Below, one piece after another: positions 8,235 through 16,295 of a stretch of 23,198 nt of DNA (positions are counted from its first letter, which is position 1; each line of letters begins with the position of its first letter). The stretch is from NCBI GenBank assembly GCA_031424795.1, contig JANPIC010000163.1:1-23198 (forward strand), written 5' to 3'. The DNA comes from Aalborgiella sp031424795. Lineage in GTDB: Bacteria > Pseudomonadota > Gammaproteobacteria > Burkholderiales > Burkholderiaceae_C. A model generated the notes under the pieces. It was not told the DNA's origin. It saw nothing but the letters and a program-made list of their open reading frames with translations, and ran no database searches. A program made the translations under genes and the position numbers.

Positions 8235-10031
8235 TTAACGTCCGAATGAACGCGGTGGATTGCCACCTGGGCCACGCGGTGCAAAGCCACCACCACCTGA
8301 GCGGTTGCCACCACGATTGCCGCCGAAGCCACCACCACCATTGCCACCACCACGGCGGCCGCTGCCGGCCATGCTGTCTACGCTGGTGCGTAATGGGTCA
8401 GGCTGGCCTCCGGCGCTATTGCGCTGGCCTTGGTTGTTTGCACTGAAGCCAGTGACATTGCGGCCAGCGTCGTGGCGAATGTTGCGGGGCTGGAAGTCAT
8501 CACCGCCACCGTTGCCAGCGTTATTGCCTTGATTGCCACCGAAACCACCACCGCCGCCACCAAATGGACGACCACGGCCACCTTGCGCTGGGCGCTGGGC
8601 AGGCGGACGACCACCGTTGTCAGCACCAGCAAAACCTTGACCGGGTTGGCTAGGGCGACCACCACGATGACCTCCTGCGTTTCCGCCAGCATTGCCGCCA
8701 CGTCCGCCGCCTGCTGGGCCGCGTCCTGGTGCATTGCCATTACCAGCGCGGTTTTCACGCACGCGGTTCAGCATGTCGGTACGCGCTGCTTTGGCAGCAG
8801 CAGCCATCACGTCACGACCTGGTGGCTTGCCTAAGCCGCCCCAGATGGTTTGGCGGCCCATGGCCAATGGCTCAGCTTTTTCGCCGGCGTCTGGGCCAAA
8901 ACCATCGACGATTTCGACGTTGATGTTTTGCTTGGTAAAGGCTTCGATGTCTTTCATGAAGCCTTCTTCGTCCAAGCAGACAAAGTTGACCGCTTGGCCA
9001 TCTGCACCCGCGCGGCCTGTGCGACCAATGCGGTGCACGTAGTCTTCACTGACGTTCGGGATTTCGTAGTTGACCACATGTGGCAAATCATCAATATCAA
9101 TGCCGCGTGCTGCAATATCTGTAGCCACCAAGGCGCGTACTTCGCCACTTTTGAAACCAGCAAGCGCTTGTGTACGGGCGCTTTGACTCTTGTTGCCGTG
9201 CAGTGCCATGGCGGTGATCCCGTTTTTCTCCAAAAACTCGGCCACGCTGTTGGCACCAAATTTGGTACGGGTGAAAACCAGCACTTGGCTCCACTTGTTT
9301 TCAGTGATGATGTGCGCCAGCAAAGCTTTCTTTTTGGCGCGACCGACAGGGTGAATCACCTGTGTGATGCGCTGTACTGTGGTGTTGCGCGGTGTGACTT
9401 GAATGTGCAACGGGTCGTTCAGCAAGTTGGCTGCCAAGTCGCGAATTTCGTCGCTGAAGGTGGCAGAGAACAACAGGCTTTGCTTGTCTTTTGGCACCAA
9501 GGCCAAGACTTTTTTCACGTCATGGATAAAACCCATGTCTAGCATACGGTCGGCTTCGTCCAAAATCAGCATTTGCACTTGACCAAGGTCCAGCATGCCT
9601 TGTTGTTGCAAATCCAGCAAACGACCAGGTGTGGCGACCAAAATGTCCACGCCTTTTCTGAGTTTGCTGATTTGCGGGTTCATGCCCACGCCACCAAAAA
9701 TGACGGTCGAAGTCAGTTGCAAGTATTTGCCGTATGTGCGTACAGATTCTTCAACCTGAGCGGCCAGCTCGCGGGTAGGTGTGAGCACCAACACGCGAAT
9801 GCCCGTGCCGCCAAATTTGTTTTGTGCACTGCGTGACATCGAGAGGCGATGCAGCATAGGCAGCGTGAAAGCTGCTGTTTTGCCGGTGCCGGTTTGCGCG
9901 CCACCCAAGAGGTCGCGGCCTTCCAAGACGGCCGGAATGGCTTGTGCTTGAATAGGGGTAGGGGTGTCGTAGCCTTGTTCGAGTACGGCTTTCAAAATGG
10001 CAGGAGCCAAGTTCAATTCAGAAAAATTCAT
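8235..10031 (-). CDS. rhlE: DEAD-box ATP-dependent RNA helicase, RhlE type
   Basis: This 598-residue RNA helicase remodels RNA duplexes, typically in ribosome assembly, RNA decay and growth in the cold. Motifs appear in order: Q motif region (about 1-30), AQTGTGKT (45-52), PTRELA (85-90), ATPGR (133-137), DEAD (158-161), SAT (189-191), HGNKSQ (278-283), ATDIAARGID (303-312) and HRIGRTGR (333-340). After about 425 comes a long Gly/Arg/Asn-rich tail with RGG-like runs to the C-terminus, probably an unstructured RNA-binding region. Length is above that of E. coli RhlE because of this tail. No Shine-Dalgarno sequence precedes the ATG at 10031; a GC-rich hairpin (10043-10059) sits where one would be. 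It is monocistronic, with its own terminator. Confidence 0.93.
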   Translation of the reverse strand: MNFSELNLAPAILKAVLEQGYDTPTPIQAQAIPAVLEGRDLLGGAQTGTGKTAAFTLPMLHRLSMSRSAQNKFGGTGIRVLVLTPTRELAAQVEESVRTYGKYLQLTSTVIFGGVGMNPQISKLRKGVDILVATPGRLLDLQQQGMLDLGQVQMLILDEADRMLDMGFIHDVKKVLALVPKDKQSLLFSATFSDEIRDLAANLLNDPLHIQVTPRNTTVQRITQVIHPVGRAKKKALLAHIITENKWSQVLVFTRTKFGANSVAEFLEKNGITAMALHGNKSQSARTQALAGFKSGEVRALVATDIAARGIDIDDLPHVVNYEIPNVSEDYVHRIGRTGRAGADGQAVNFVCLDEEGFMKDIEAFTKQNINVEIVDGFGPDAGEKAEPLAMGRQTIWGGLGKPPGRDVMAAAAKAARTDMLNRVRENRAGNGNAPGRGPAGGGRGGNAGGNAGGHRGGRPSQPGQGFAGADNGGRPPAQRPAQGGRGRPFGGGGGGFGGNQGNNAGNGGGDDFQPRNIRHDAGRNVTGFSANNQGQRNSAGGQPDPLRTSVDSMAGSGRRGGGNGGGGFGGNRGGNRSGGGGFAPRGPGGNPPRSFGR

Positions 10032-10042
10032 GTTTATAAATG

Positions 10043-10059
10043 GCGCTCGTCCGGAGCGC
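10043..10059 (-). promoter_or_regulatory. Hairpin immediately upstream of the rhlE start
   Basis: GCGCTC and GAGCGC pair around a five-base loop, ending 11 bases before the rhlE ATG in the mRNA. The ribosome binding region otherwise has no AGGAG-like sequence. The surrounding 264-base gap (10032-10295) also holds an inverted repeat GTTGTGC/GCACAAC (10215-10239) and TAGGC-N6-GCCTA (10263-10278). It may be a translation-control leader, as seen for some cold-induced helicases; this is inference. Confidence 0.35.
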
Positions 10060-10295
10060 TAGGGTATCAGCCCGTCGCAACCACAGTAAGGCTGCACCAG
10101 TCAAAGGCAGATGAAAAGCAAAATTGGATAAAAATTTCTGACAAGAAGAAAAGCAGGTTTTTGGTCGAAACCTACCGACATGTCAGGGTGATTTAGCCCC
10201 AGCAGTGTGCTGGCGTTGTGCTCAACTGGAGTGCACAACAGAGTGATTATCGCACAAATGACTAGGCGCATATGCCTAAAAGCTATTTTTAACGA

Positions 10296-11090
10296 TTAAT
10301 TGGGTTTAATGCGTTGTAAGCCGGTTGAAGAAAGTTGTAGCACCTCGGCTCGGTTTGGTATGGCTTTCAAGTCCCAATCTGTCATTACCACACGTTTAAA
10401 ACCATCGCCTAAGCCATGCGTGGCAGGCTTGTGCGTGTGGCCGTGAATCATGGTTTTAGCGTTTGAAGCTTTTAGCCAAACGACTGCGGCAGCGTTGTCA
10501 ACATCTGCGTACGCAAGCAGAAGCTCTTGGTTTTTTTGACTCTCTAAACGCATCTGCCGACCAATGGCTTGGCGTTCAGCCAGCGGTTTTGTTAACTGCA
10601 TTTGCTGCCAGGCAGGTTGGCGCACGATGTCGCGGAAGGCGAGGTATTGGGTATCCGCCAAACACAGCATGTCGCCATGGGTAAGCAGGTAGCGCTGCTG
10701 CTGAAACGTCAGCACGGTTGGGTCTGACAACAGCACGGCGCTGCAATCGGTGATCATCTGTTCACCTACTAAAAAGTCGCGGTTGCCGTGCATGAAATAG
10801 AGGTTCAAGCGCTTGCCAGCAGCTTGAAGCACCAAAACACAGCACTCCTCAAAGTTCAAATTTACCGATGAGGGTGAAAGATCAGCGCGGATGCTGTCAT
10901 CACCCACCCAGACTTCAAACAAATCGCCCAAGATGAACACCGCATCCGCGGTGGTGCTGTCCATGTAGCGCTGCCACGCGTCAAAGGTGGCAGGCTCAGA
11001 CTCGCTGAGATGCAAGTCAGAAATAAAATCTACCTTTCTCCAAGATTGCGGTGCATGTAGCTCCGCAAAAATGGGAATGGCAGCTGGCAT
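10296..11090 (-). CDS. lpxH: UDP-2,3-diacylglucosamine diphosphatase
   Basis: LpxH hydrolyses UDP-2,3-diacylglucosamine to lipid X at the cytoplasmic face of the inner membrane, in lipid A synthesis. The 264-residue protein has the metallophosphoesterase metal-binding motifs: SDLHL (Asp25, His27), LGDLFEVWVGDD (Asp56), MHGNRDF (Asn103), THGD (His138) and IHGHTH (216-220). Length is slightly above the usual 240. It begins 16 bases after ppiB, a gene pair also seen together in E. coli. No Shine-Dalgarno sequence is evident at the ATG at 11090, so expression may depend on coupling to ppiB. The gene marks the organism as a lipid A producer. Confidence 0.95.
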   Translation of the reverse strand: MPAAIPIFAELHAPQSWRKVDFISDLHLSESEPATFDAWQRYMDSTTADAVFILGDLFEVWVGDDSIRADLSPSSVNLNFEECCVLVLQAAGKRLNLYFMHGNRDFLVGEQMITDCSAVLLSDPTVLTFQQQRYLLTHGDMLCLADTQYLAFRDIVRQPAWQQMQLTKPLAERQAIGRQMRLESQKNQELLLAYADVDNAAAVVWLKASNAKTMIHGHTHKPATHGLGDGFKRVVMTDWDLKAIPNRAEVLQLSSTGLQRIKPN

Positions 11091-11106
11091 AGGAAGTGGA
11101 AGAAAA

Positions 11107-11613
11107 TTAAAGTGCGACGGCTTTGGCGATCACGACATCGTCTTTTGGCACGTCGTCATGGAAGCCTTTGCGGCCAGTTTTAACAGCCTTGATTTTATCA
11201 ACCACATCGTTACCCGCAACCACTTTGCCAAACACGGCATAGCCCCAGCCTGACGCTGAAGGCGATGTGTGGTTCAAAAAGCTATTGTCTGCCACGTTGA
11301 TGAAGAATTGCGCGGTGGCAGAGTGTGGGTCACCTGTGCGCGCCATGGCAACGGTGTAGTTGGCGTTTTTAACGCCATTGTTGGCTTCGTTTTCAATTGG
11401 AGCGCCGCAAGATTTTTGATTCATGCCTGGCTCAAAGCCGCCGCCTTGCACCATGAAGCCTGGAATCACGCGGTGAAACACGGTGTTGTTGTAGTGGCCG
11501 CTGTTCACGTAGCTCAAAAAGTTAGCGGTCGATTTTGGTGCTTTGACAGCATCGAGCTCTAAGGTGATGACGCCGTAGCCAGAGATGTGAAGTTCTACTT
11601 GTGGATTGCTCAT
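11107..11613 (-). CDS. ppiB: Cytoplasmic peptidyl-prolyl isomerase (cyclophilin)
   Basis: This 168-residue cyclophilin catalyses cis-trans isomerisation of peptidyl-proline bonds. It shows FHRVIPGFMVQGGGF (47-60) with catalytic Arg48, and ARTGDPHSATAQFFINV further on. There is no signal peptide, so it is assigned as the cytoplasmic form, in contrast to its upstream neighbour ppiA. The ATG at 11613 is preceded by AAAGGT about 8 bases upstream. It sits between ppiA and lpxH on one probable transcript. The two adjacent cyclophilins look like an old duplication with different cellular locations. Confidence 0.95.
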   Translation of the reverse strand: MSNPQVELHISGYGVITLELDAVKAPKSTANFLSYVNSGHYNNTVFHRVIPGFMVQGGGFEPGMNQKSCGAPIENEANNGVKNANYTVAMARTGDPHSATAQFFINVADNSFLNHTSPSASGWGYAVFGKVVAGNDVVDKIKAVKTGRKGFHDDVPKDDVVIAKAVAL

Positions 11614-11661
11614 GGTTATTTACCTTTGAAATTGAAGAGTGAAAGTTTGAATAAGTTAATT

Positions 11662-12357
11662 TTATTTAACAACAACAGCTGAAGTGATGACGATTTGCGT
11701 TTTCGGAACATCGCTAGGGAACGGCCCGCCAGCGCCAGTTGGCGTCGCTTTCATTTTAGTCACCACGTCCATACCTTCAACCACTTTGCCGAAAACGGTG
11801 TAGCCAAAGAGTTGCGGCGATGATGTCAGTTGGTTGCGCGGCACGTTTTTGTAGGTTTTGTTTTGGTATTCAAACGAAGGTACCGGGTCACCAGGTGGAA
11901 TCACCGTTGGATCTAAAAATGCATTGTCTTTGACGTTGATGAAAAACTGTGCCGTGGCGGATTGTGGGTCGCCCGTACGCGCCATTGCCAAAGTGCCGAC
12001 CACGTTTTTCATGCCGCCTTTAGCCAAGGCGGCTTGGCCTTCGTGTTCAACGGGAGCACGTGTTTTTTTCTCGGCATACGCCGCATCAAACCCGCCGCCT
12101 TGCACCATAAAATTATCTATGACACGGTGAAAGATCGTGCCGTCGTAGTGCTTGTCTTTGACGTATTGCAAAAAGTTTGCCACGGTTTTAGGCGCTTTGT
12201 CCGAGTGGAGTTCAACGGTAAAATTGCCAGCGGTGGTAATAAATTGCACCTTTGGATTGGTTTGAGTTATGCCAGTAGCCGGCGTAATTACTGCATTAAT
12301 AGCTATAGATATAATAGCAAAATATTTGAAATTTAGCATGTTCTTAAACCTTGTCAT
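11662..12357 (-). CDS. ppiA: Exported (periplasmic) cyclophilin
   Basis: This 231-residue cyclophilin carries FHRVIDNFMVQGGGF (77-91, Arg78) and ARTGDPQSATAQFFINV. A hydrophobic N-terminal segment (about 10-27) preceded by Lys/Arg indicates a Sec signal peptide. I chose the ATG at 12357 because GAAGGTG lies 9 bases upstream and the start is one base after the upstream L,D-transpeptidase stop, which suggests coupling. An ATG at 12339 is also possible. Compared with PpiB it has an insertion of about 25 residues around the segment VPSFEYQNKTYKNV. Residues 14-28 of the signal peptide are encoded by a copy of the 43-bp dispersed element. Confidence 0.92.
   Translation of the reverse strand: MTRFKNMLNFKYFAIISIAINAVITPATGITQTNPKVQFITTAGNFTVELHSDKAPKTVANFLQYVKDKHYDGTIFHRVIDNFMVQGGGFDAAYAEKKTRAPVEHEGQAALAKGGMKNVVGTLAMARTGDPQSATAQFFINVKDNAFLDPTVIPPGDPVPSFEYQNKTYKNVPRNQLTSSPQLFGYTVFGKVVEGMDVVTKMKATPTGAGGPFPSDVPKTQIVITSAVVVK
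12276..12318 (+). repeat. Dispersed 43-bp element, copy D (inside ppiA)
   Basis: It starts TAGCCGGCGTAATTA and ends in AGCTATAGATATAATAGC, colinear and gapless with the other three copies though the most diverged. Read on the minus strand it encodes ppiA residues 14-28, the hydrophobic core of the signal peptide. The strand given is the common orientation of all four copies. Confidence 0.65.
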
Positions 12358-12358
12358 T

Positions 12359-13627
12359 TTAAATAACACCTTCAAAAAAGATTTTCCAAGTTTTCCCGTC
12401 ACGTATCCAATACTGGCGCTTGGTAACACCCGTTTGTTGGCCTACGATAACTTCATCGAATGTAACAACCATGGTTTCGTTTTGATCAGTCCAACGCATC
12501 ATATTGATATTGGTTAAAGCAATATCCCGCCCTTTGAGTTGGCTTAATTCACTGCTTAATGTAGATGACCATTGGGTCAAATTTTTACCATAATTTGAAA
12601 AATCTGATGTGTAAAACGACATGAGTTTAGCTACATCAGATTGAACTTTGGCCTGCCGCCAAGCCGTCAAGCTTGCGTTGAAATTGGCTTTGTCAGTCTC
12701 TAAACTTGCTTTTGAAACCCAGTTTAATCTGTCTGCAATCACGACCGGTGTCGTTCTAGATCTGACGCTTTTTAATATGTGGTCGAGGTCTGGATTTGCC
12801 AAAACCACGCAGCCGTCAGACGCTTTAGGCGCGCGTGAAAACTGCTCTGATGGCGTGCCGTGCAACCAAATGCCACTGCCAGTCTTGCCACGCTTCAAAT
12901 CGAGCGGGTTAGGGTAATTGATGGGCAAAGCCCCTACACCGTAAAAATCGAGCAGCGAAGTGGGGTTCAAGCTACCGGTAATGTAGTAAACACCAAGCGG
13001 TGTTCGTTGGTCGCCTTCGACTACTTTTTCAACCCCCAATTTACCCACAGAAATATAGTAATCTGCAATCAGTTTGACGCCATTGTTGGTATTTTCAAAT
13101 AAATACAGGCGGGAGCGAGATGCATCTACCGCGATAGCGTGTTTGTTGCGAGCTGAAAGCGTTAAAAATTGAGAGGGTAGCGCGTTTGCTGGTGGGCGTT
13201 CGCGCAAGGCTTTGAGTCGCTGCAAAGACTCTTCACGCAACTCGTTCAATGCTGCAGGGGATGCGGCGGCGGCAAGTTGGGCCGTTTTGGGTAAATCACC
13301 CAGCCCACTTACGGGCCGCACGAAGCTGCTGAGCAAATCGCCATGCACCAGCTGTGCGAGCTGAAAATTGGGTTGTACTTTGAGCAGCAGCTCTGATTCT
13401 GCTAAAGCTTGGCGATTTTGCCCTTTACCAATCAGCTGGTAAATTCGTAACAGTTTGGCTTCGGCCTGCGAATCTATCCTGCGCTGCGCTATGTTTTTGT
13501 TTTTCCCGCTGTTTAAGATCGAAGCATTGTTGCTTTGCGCTGCTGCCTGCGGTGCGAAAAACACACTGCCACACAAAAGCAATGCGCCAATAGCAGCAGT
13601 TGAGAAAGAATTTCGGAAACAGTTCAT
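12359..13627 (-). CDS. Exported L,D-transpeptidase-fold (YkuD) protein, YafK-like
   Basis: This protein probably acts on peptidoglycan cross-links or attachments in the periplasm. From the ATG at 13627 it has 422 residues: signal peptide (about 1-30, ending AAAQS), an N-terminal helical part (about 45-145), a YkuD domain (about 161-299) with His256 in GIWLHGT and catalytic Cys273 in SDGCVVL, and a C-terminal NTF2-like domain (about 315-422). The segment EGDQRTPLGVYYI resembles YafK/DpaA proteins (COG3034). The frame is open back to a TTG at 13675 overlapping the TPR gene stop, but the ATG gives a normal signal peptide. Its C-terminal domain resembles that of the neighbouring TPR protein. Whether it is a transpeptidase or an amidase-like enzyme cannot be told. 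Confidence 0.85.
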   Translation of the reverse strand: MNCFRNSFSTAAIGALLLCGSVFFAPQAAAQSNNASILNSGKNKNIAQRRIDSQAEAKLLRIYQLIGKGQNRQALAESELLLKVQPNFQLAQLVHGDLLSSFVRPVSGLGDLPKTAQLAAAASPAALNELREESLQRLKALRERPPANALPSQFLTLSARNKHAIAVDASRSRLYLFENTNNGVKLIADYYISVGKLGVEKVVEGDQRTPLGVYYITGSLNPTSLLDFYGVGALPINYPNPLDLKRGKTGSGIWLHGTPSEQFSRAPKASDGCVVLANPDLDHILKSVRSRTTPVVIADRLNWVSKASLETDKANFNASLTAWRQAKVQSDVAKLMSFYTSDFSNYGKNLTQWSSTLSSELSQLKGRDIALTNINMMRWTDQNETMVVTFDEVIVGQQTGVTKRQYWIRDGKTWKIFFEGVI

Positions 13628-13671
13628 CAATCGGTTCAAAGGAACCCCCCACACAGCGACCCGCAAAAAAA

Positions 13672-14727
13672 TCAACCGCCAGTGGTTTCTTTAGCGATCA
13701 ACCAACGGTCGCCGACTTTGTTCAGCTCCAAGGTTTTACGACTTGAAGTGGACAGCGCATCAGCATCGTAAGTTTGGCGGAATTTCACCGTTGCACTGTT
13801 GCCATTAGATTTTGTCACGATGTCGCTCACCTTCACGCTGATGCGTGATTTACCCATGATACGGTCACGGCGCTCTTCTTCCCATGCTTTGCGGGGAAGA
13901 TTTTTAGGCGTATCAAAATTCTTAGCGTACGAGCCTAAGTAGGCATTCATGTCTTTGCTAGACCAAGCTGTCGCCCATGCGCGCACGGCTTGCTCGATGT
14001 CTTTGTCGGATGATGCAACTGCAGCTGGCAAAGCAGGTGCCGCAGGCGCAGTCACTGCAGGCGTCGTTGCAACTGGCACTGCTGGCTTGGCGACAGGTGC
14101 TGTGGGCGCTACGACGACTGGCGTTGTTGGTGCTACTGGCGGTGTTGTAACGGCGACAGGTTTTGCCGCATTGGGATTCACGCCTTTGTTGCTGGGTGTG
14201 AAGAGTTCACGAATCAATGTTAGCTTAGGTTGCAAAGTCGAGCTAGAACCGCCTAGTTGCAATGCTTTGCTATAGGCTTGGCTAGCTAAATTGGCGTAAA
14301 TGTCGCCTAGGTTTTCATGTGCTGTGGAATAGCTAGGGTTGGTGCGAATCGCCATTTCTAGTGCTGCGCGGGCTTTGTCAAACTGACCGCCGCTGGCATG
14401 TAACACAGCCAAGTTGTTGTACGGCTCAGGCAGCTCTGGGTATTCTTCTGTCAACCTGGTGAACGTGCCAATCGCATCCTGTGGTTTGCCCAGCTCGGTT
14501 TGAATCACGCCTTTGAGGAAACGCAACTGCGGGTCACGCGGCTTGGCTGTCAACGATTGTTCCACCTTGGTCAACGCTTGCGCTTGTTTACCGGCTTTGA
14601 GCAACTGGTTGACATCATCAATGTCGCTTGCATGAACAGACACCGCGAACAAAGCGGCTGACAGCGCAAAAGTCGCTGGCAACAAACGCAACAATGAGAT
14701 AGGTGTAAATGAGCGGATGCTTGGCAT
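13672..14727 (-). CDS. Exported TPR protein with C-terminal NTF2-like domain
   Basis: This 351-residue protein has a signal peptide (about 1-33, ending SVHAS) and TPR-like helical repeats (about 35-150, including PEPYNNLAVLHASGGQFDKA). A Pro/Ala/Thr/Val-rich linker (about 188-240) leads to a C-terminal domain (about 242-351) with W-x-x-AW, a Y-x-x-x-Y-x-x-x-F spacing and a terminal DRWLIAKE strand, as in SnoaL/NTF2-like domains. It has no recognised enzyme motif. It is first in the minus-strand run with the L,D-transpeptidase-fold gene, whose C-terminal domain looks related, so the two probably work together at the cell wall. That partnership is inferred from context. It diverges from cysS across a 105-base gap. 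Confidence 0.8.
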   Translation of the reverse strand: MPSIRSFTPISLLRLLPATFALSAALFAVSVHASDIDDVNQLLKAGKQAQALTKVEQSLTAKPRDPQLRFLKGVIQTELGKPQDAIGTFTRLTEEYPELPEPYNNLAVLHASGGQFDKARAALEMAIRTNPSYSTAHENLGDIYANLASQAYSKALQLGGSSSTLQPKLTLIRELFTPSNKGVNPNAAKPVAVTTPPVAPTTPVVVAPTAPVAKPAVPVATTPAVTAPAAPALPAAVASSDKDIEQAVRAWATAWSSKDMNAYLGSYAKNFDTPKNLPRKAWEEERRDRIMGKSRISVKVSDIVTKSNGNSATVKFRQTYDADALSTSSRKTLELNKVGDRWLIAKETTGG

Positions 14728-14832
14728 AGGTGGTCTTTTCTAGCTGTTAAACTTTAAACTAAACTGCAGGGCAAATTGTACCCGCTGTGTCTCCCCTGCT
14801 AGCCCCATTTGTCACCACCTTAAAATCACCCC

Positions 14833-16212
14833 ATGAGTTTGCGCATTTACAACACGATGTCTCGTGCTTTAGAAGATTTTTCACCGATTGAGCCCGGTCA
14901 TGTGCGTATGTACGTCTGCGGCATGACGATTTATGACCTATGCCACATCGGCCATGCGCGCATGATGATGGCGTTTGACGTGGTACAGCGCTGGTTCAAA
15001 GCCAGTGGATTAAAAGTCACTTATGTGCGAAATATCACAGATATTGACGACAAAATCATCAAACGTGCCTTGGAGCGCGGTATCACCATACGCGCGTTGA
15101 CCGACGAAATGGTTGCCGCCATGAACCAAGACATTGGCGCTTTGCACATAGAAACCCCCACGCACGAGCCGCGAGCGACCGAGTTTGTGCCGAAAATGTT
15201 GAGCATTATCAAGACCTTAGAGCAAAAAGGCTTGGCTTACCAAGCGCCCAGTGGCGACGTCAACTTCTCTGTGCGTCAGTTCCCAGGCTACGGCAAGCTG
15301 TCCGGCAAATCTGTCGATGAACTGCGTGCTGGCGAACGTGTGGCGGTCTTAGAAGACAAAGAAGACCCGTTGGATTTCGTATTGTGGAAGTCAGCCAAGC
15401 CCACTGAACCTGAAGACGCCAAATGGGCGAGCGAGTACGGCACGGGTCGTCCGGGCTGGCATATCGAGTGCTCAGCCATGAGCTGCGCGATGTTGGGCGA
15501 GACCTTTGATATCCACGGTGGTGGCGCAGATTTGCAGTTTCCGCACCATGAAAATGAAATCGCGCAAAGCGAAGGTGCAAACGGCAAGCCATTGGCGAAT
15601 TACTGGATTCACAACGGGTTTGTGCGGGTGGACAACGAAAAAATGTCCAAAAGTTTGGGCAACTTTTTCACGATTCGTGAAGTTTTGGCCAAATACGACC
15701 CCGAAACGGTGCGTTTCTTCATCGTCCGTGTGCATTACCGCACAGGTTTGAACTACAGCGATGTGCATTTGGATGATGCACGGGCTTCATTGAAACGGCT
15801 TTACACCGCTTTAGATGCTGTCAAACCCGTTGAAATCACCATCGATTGGACTGACTCGTATGCGGCGCGTTTCAAAGCCGCGATGGACGAAGACTTTGGT
15901 ACGCCAGAAGCTGTCGCCGTGCTGTTTGACTTGGCAACGCAAGTCAATAGCACCAAATCAGCGCAACTGGCCGGTCTGTTAAAAGCGCTAGGCGGTATCT
16001 TGGGATTGTTGCAAAATGAGCCAACAAAATTTTTACAATCAGGCGTCGTTCAAACGCTTGACACAGCACAGATAGCGCTTAGGATAACGGAACGCAACGA
16101 TGCTAAAAAAGCGAAAAATTTCGCCTTAGCCGATGCGATACGAAATGATTTATTAGCGCAAGGTATTGTGCTGAAAGACTCGCCAACGGGTACAACTTGG
16201 GAAGCTGCTTGA
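14833..16212 (+). CDS. cysS: Cysteinyl-tRNA synthetase
   Basis: This class I synthetase charges tRNA-Cys in the cytoplasm. The 459-residue protein has the zinc ligand Cys29 in YVCGMTIYD, the HIGH signature (38-41), GWHIECSAM with a second zinc-ligand cysteine, HGGGADLQFPHHENE with the histidine ligands, and the KMSKS loop (270-274). Length is normal. No Shine-Dalgarno sequence is obvious before the ATG at 14833. It opens the plus-strand group alkA, accA, tilS and lysC, an order I associate with Burkholderiales. Confidence 0.98.
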   Translation: MSLRIYNTMSRALEDFSPIEPGHVRMYVCGMTIYDLCHIGHARMMMAFDVVQRWFKASGLKVTYVRNITDIDDKIIKRALERGITIRALTDEMVAAMNQDIGALHIETPTHEPRATEFVPKMLSIIKTLEQKGLAYQAPSGDVNFSVRQFPGYGKLSGKSVDELRAGERVAVLEDKEDPLDFVLWKSAKPTEPEDAKWASEYGTGRPGWHIECSAMSCAMLGETFDIHGGGADLQFPHHENEIAQSEGANGKPLANYWIHNGFVRVDNEKMSKSLGNFFTIREVLAKYDPETVRFFIVRVHYRTGLNYSDVHLDDARASLKRLYTALDAVKPVEITIDWTDSYAARFKAAMDEDFGTPEAVAVLFDLATQVNSTKSAQLAGLLKALGGILGLLQNEPTKFLQSGVVQTLDTAQIALRITERNDAKKAKNFALADAIRNDLLAQGIVLKDSPTGTTWEAA

Positions 16213-16251
16213 TGTATCTGCATCTCTCTAAAAATATGAAAAAAACGGTTC

Positions 16252-16294
16252 TATCCGGCGTATTTATTGCCTAAGTAGCTATTAAAAGTATAGT
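16252..16294 (+). repeat. Dispersed 43-bp element, copy B (abuts alkA start)
   Basis: It runs from TATCCGGCGTATTTA to AGCTATTAAAAGTATAG and lines up gaplessly with the other copies. It ends one base before the alkA ATG at 16296, so it supplies the untranslated region where a ribosome binding site would lie. An ATCTCT(CT)AAA stretch 20-40 bases upstream is loosely shared with the copy in tilS. Confidence 0.8.
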
Positions 16295-16295
16295 A

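Noticed and set aside
8260..8532. A proline-rich plus-strand frame opposite the rhlE tail
   Set aside because: It is the complement of the glycine-rich helicase C-terminus, where GGN codons read as NCC in reverse.
8850..9542. A 230-codon plus-strand frame opposite rhlE
   Set aside because: It mirrors conserved helicase motifs in reverse and has no protein features of its own.
13628..13675. TTG start for the L,D-transpeptidase-fold gene at 13675
   Set aside because: The overlap with the TPR stop is attractive for coupling, but the extra 16 residues would displace a normal signal peptide that begins at ATG 13627.
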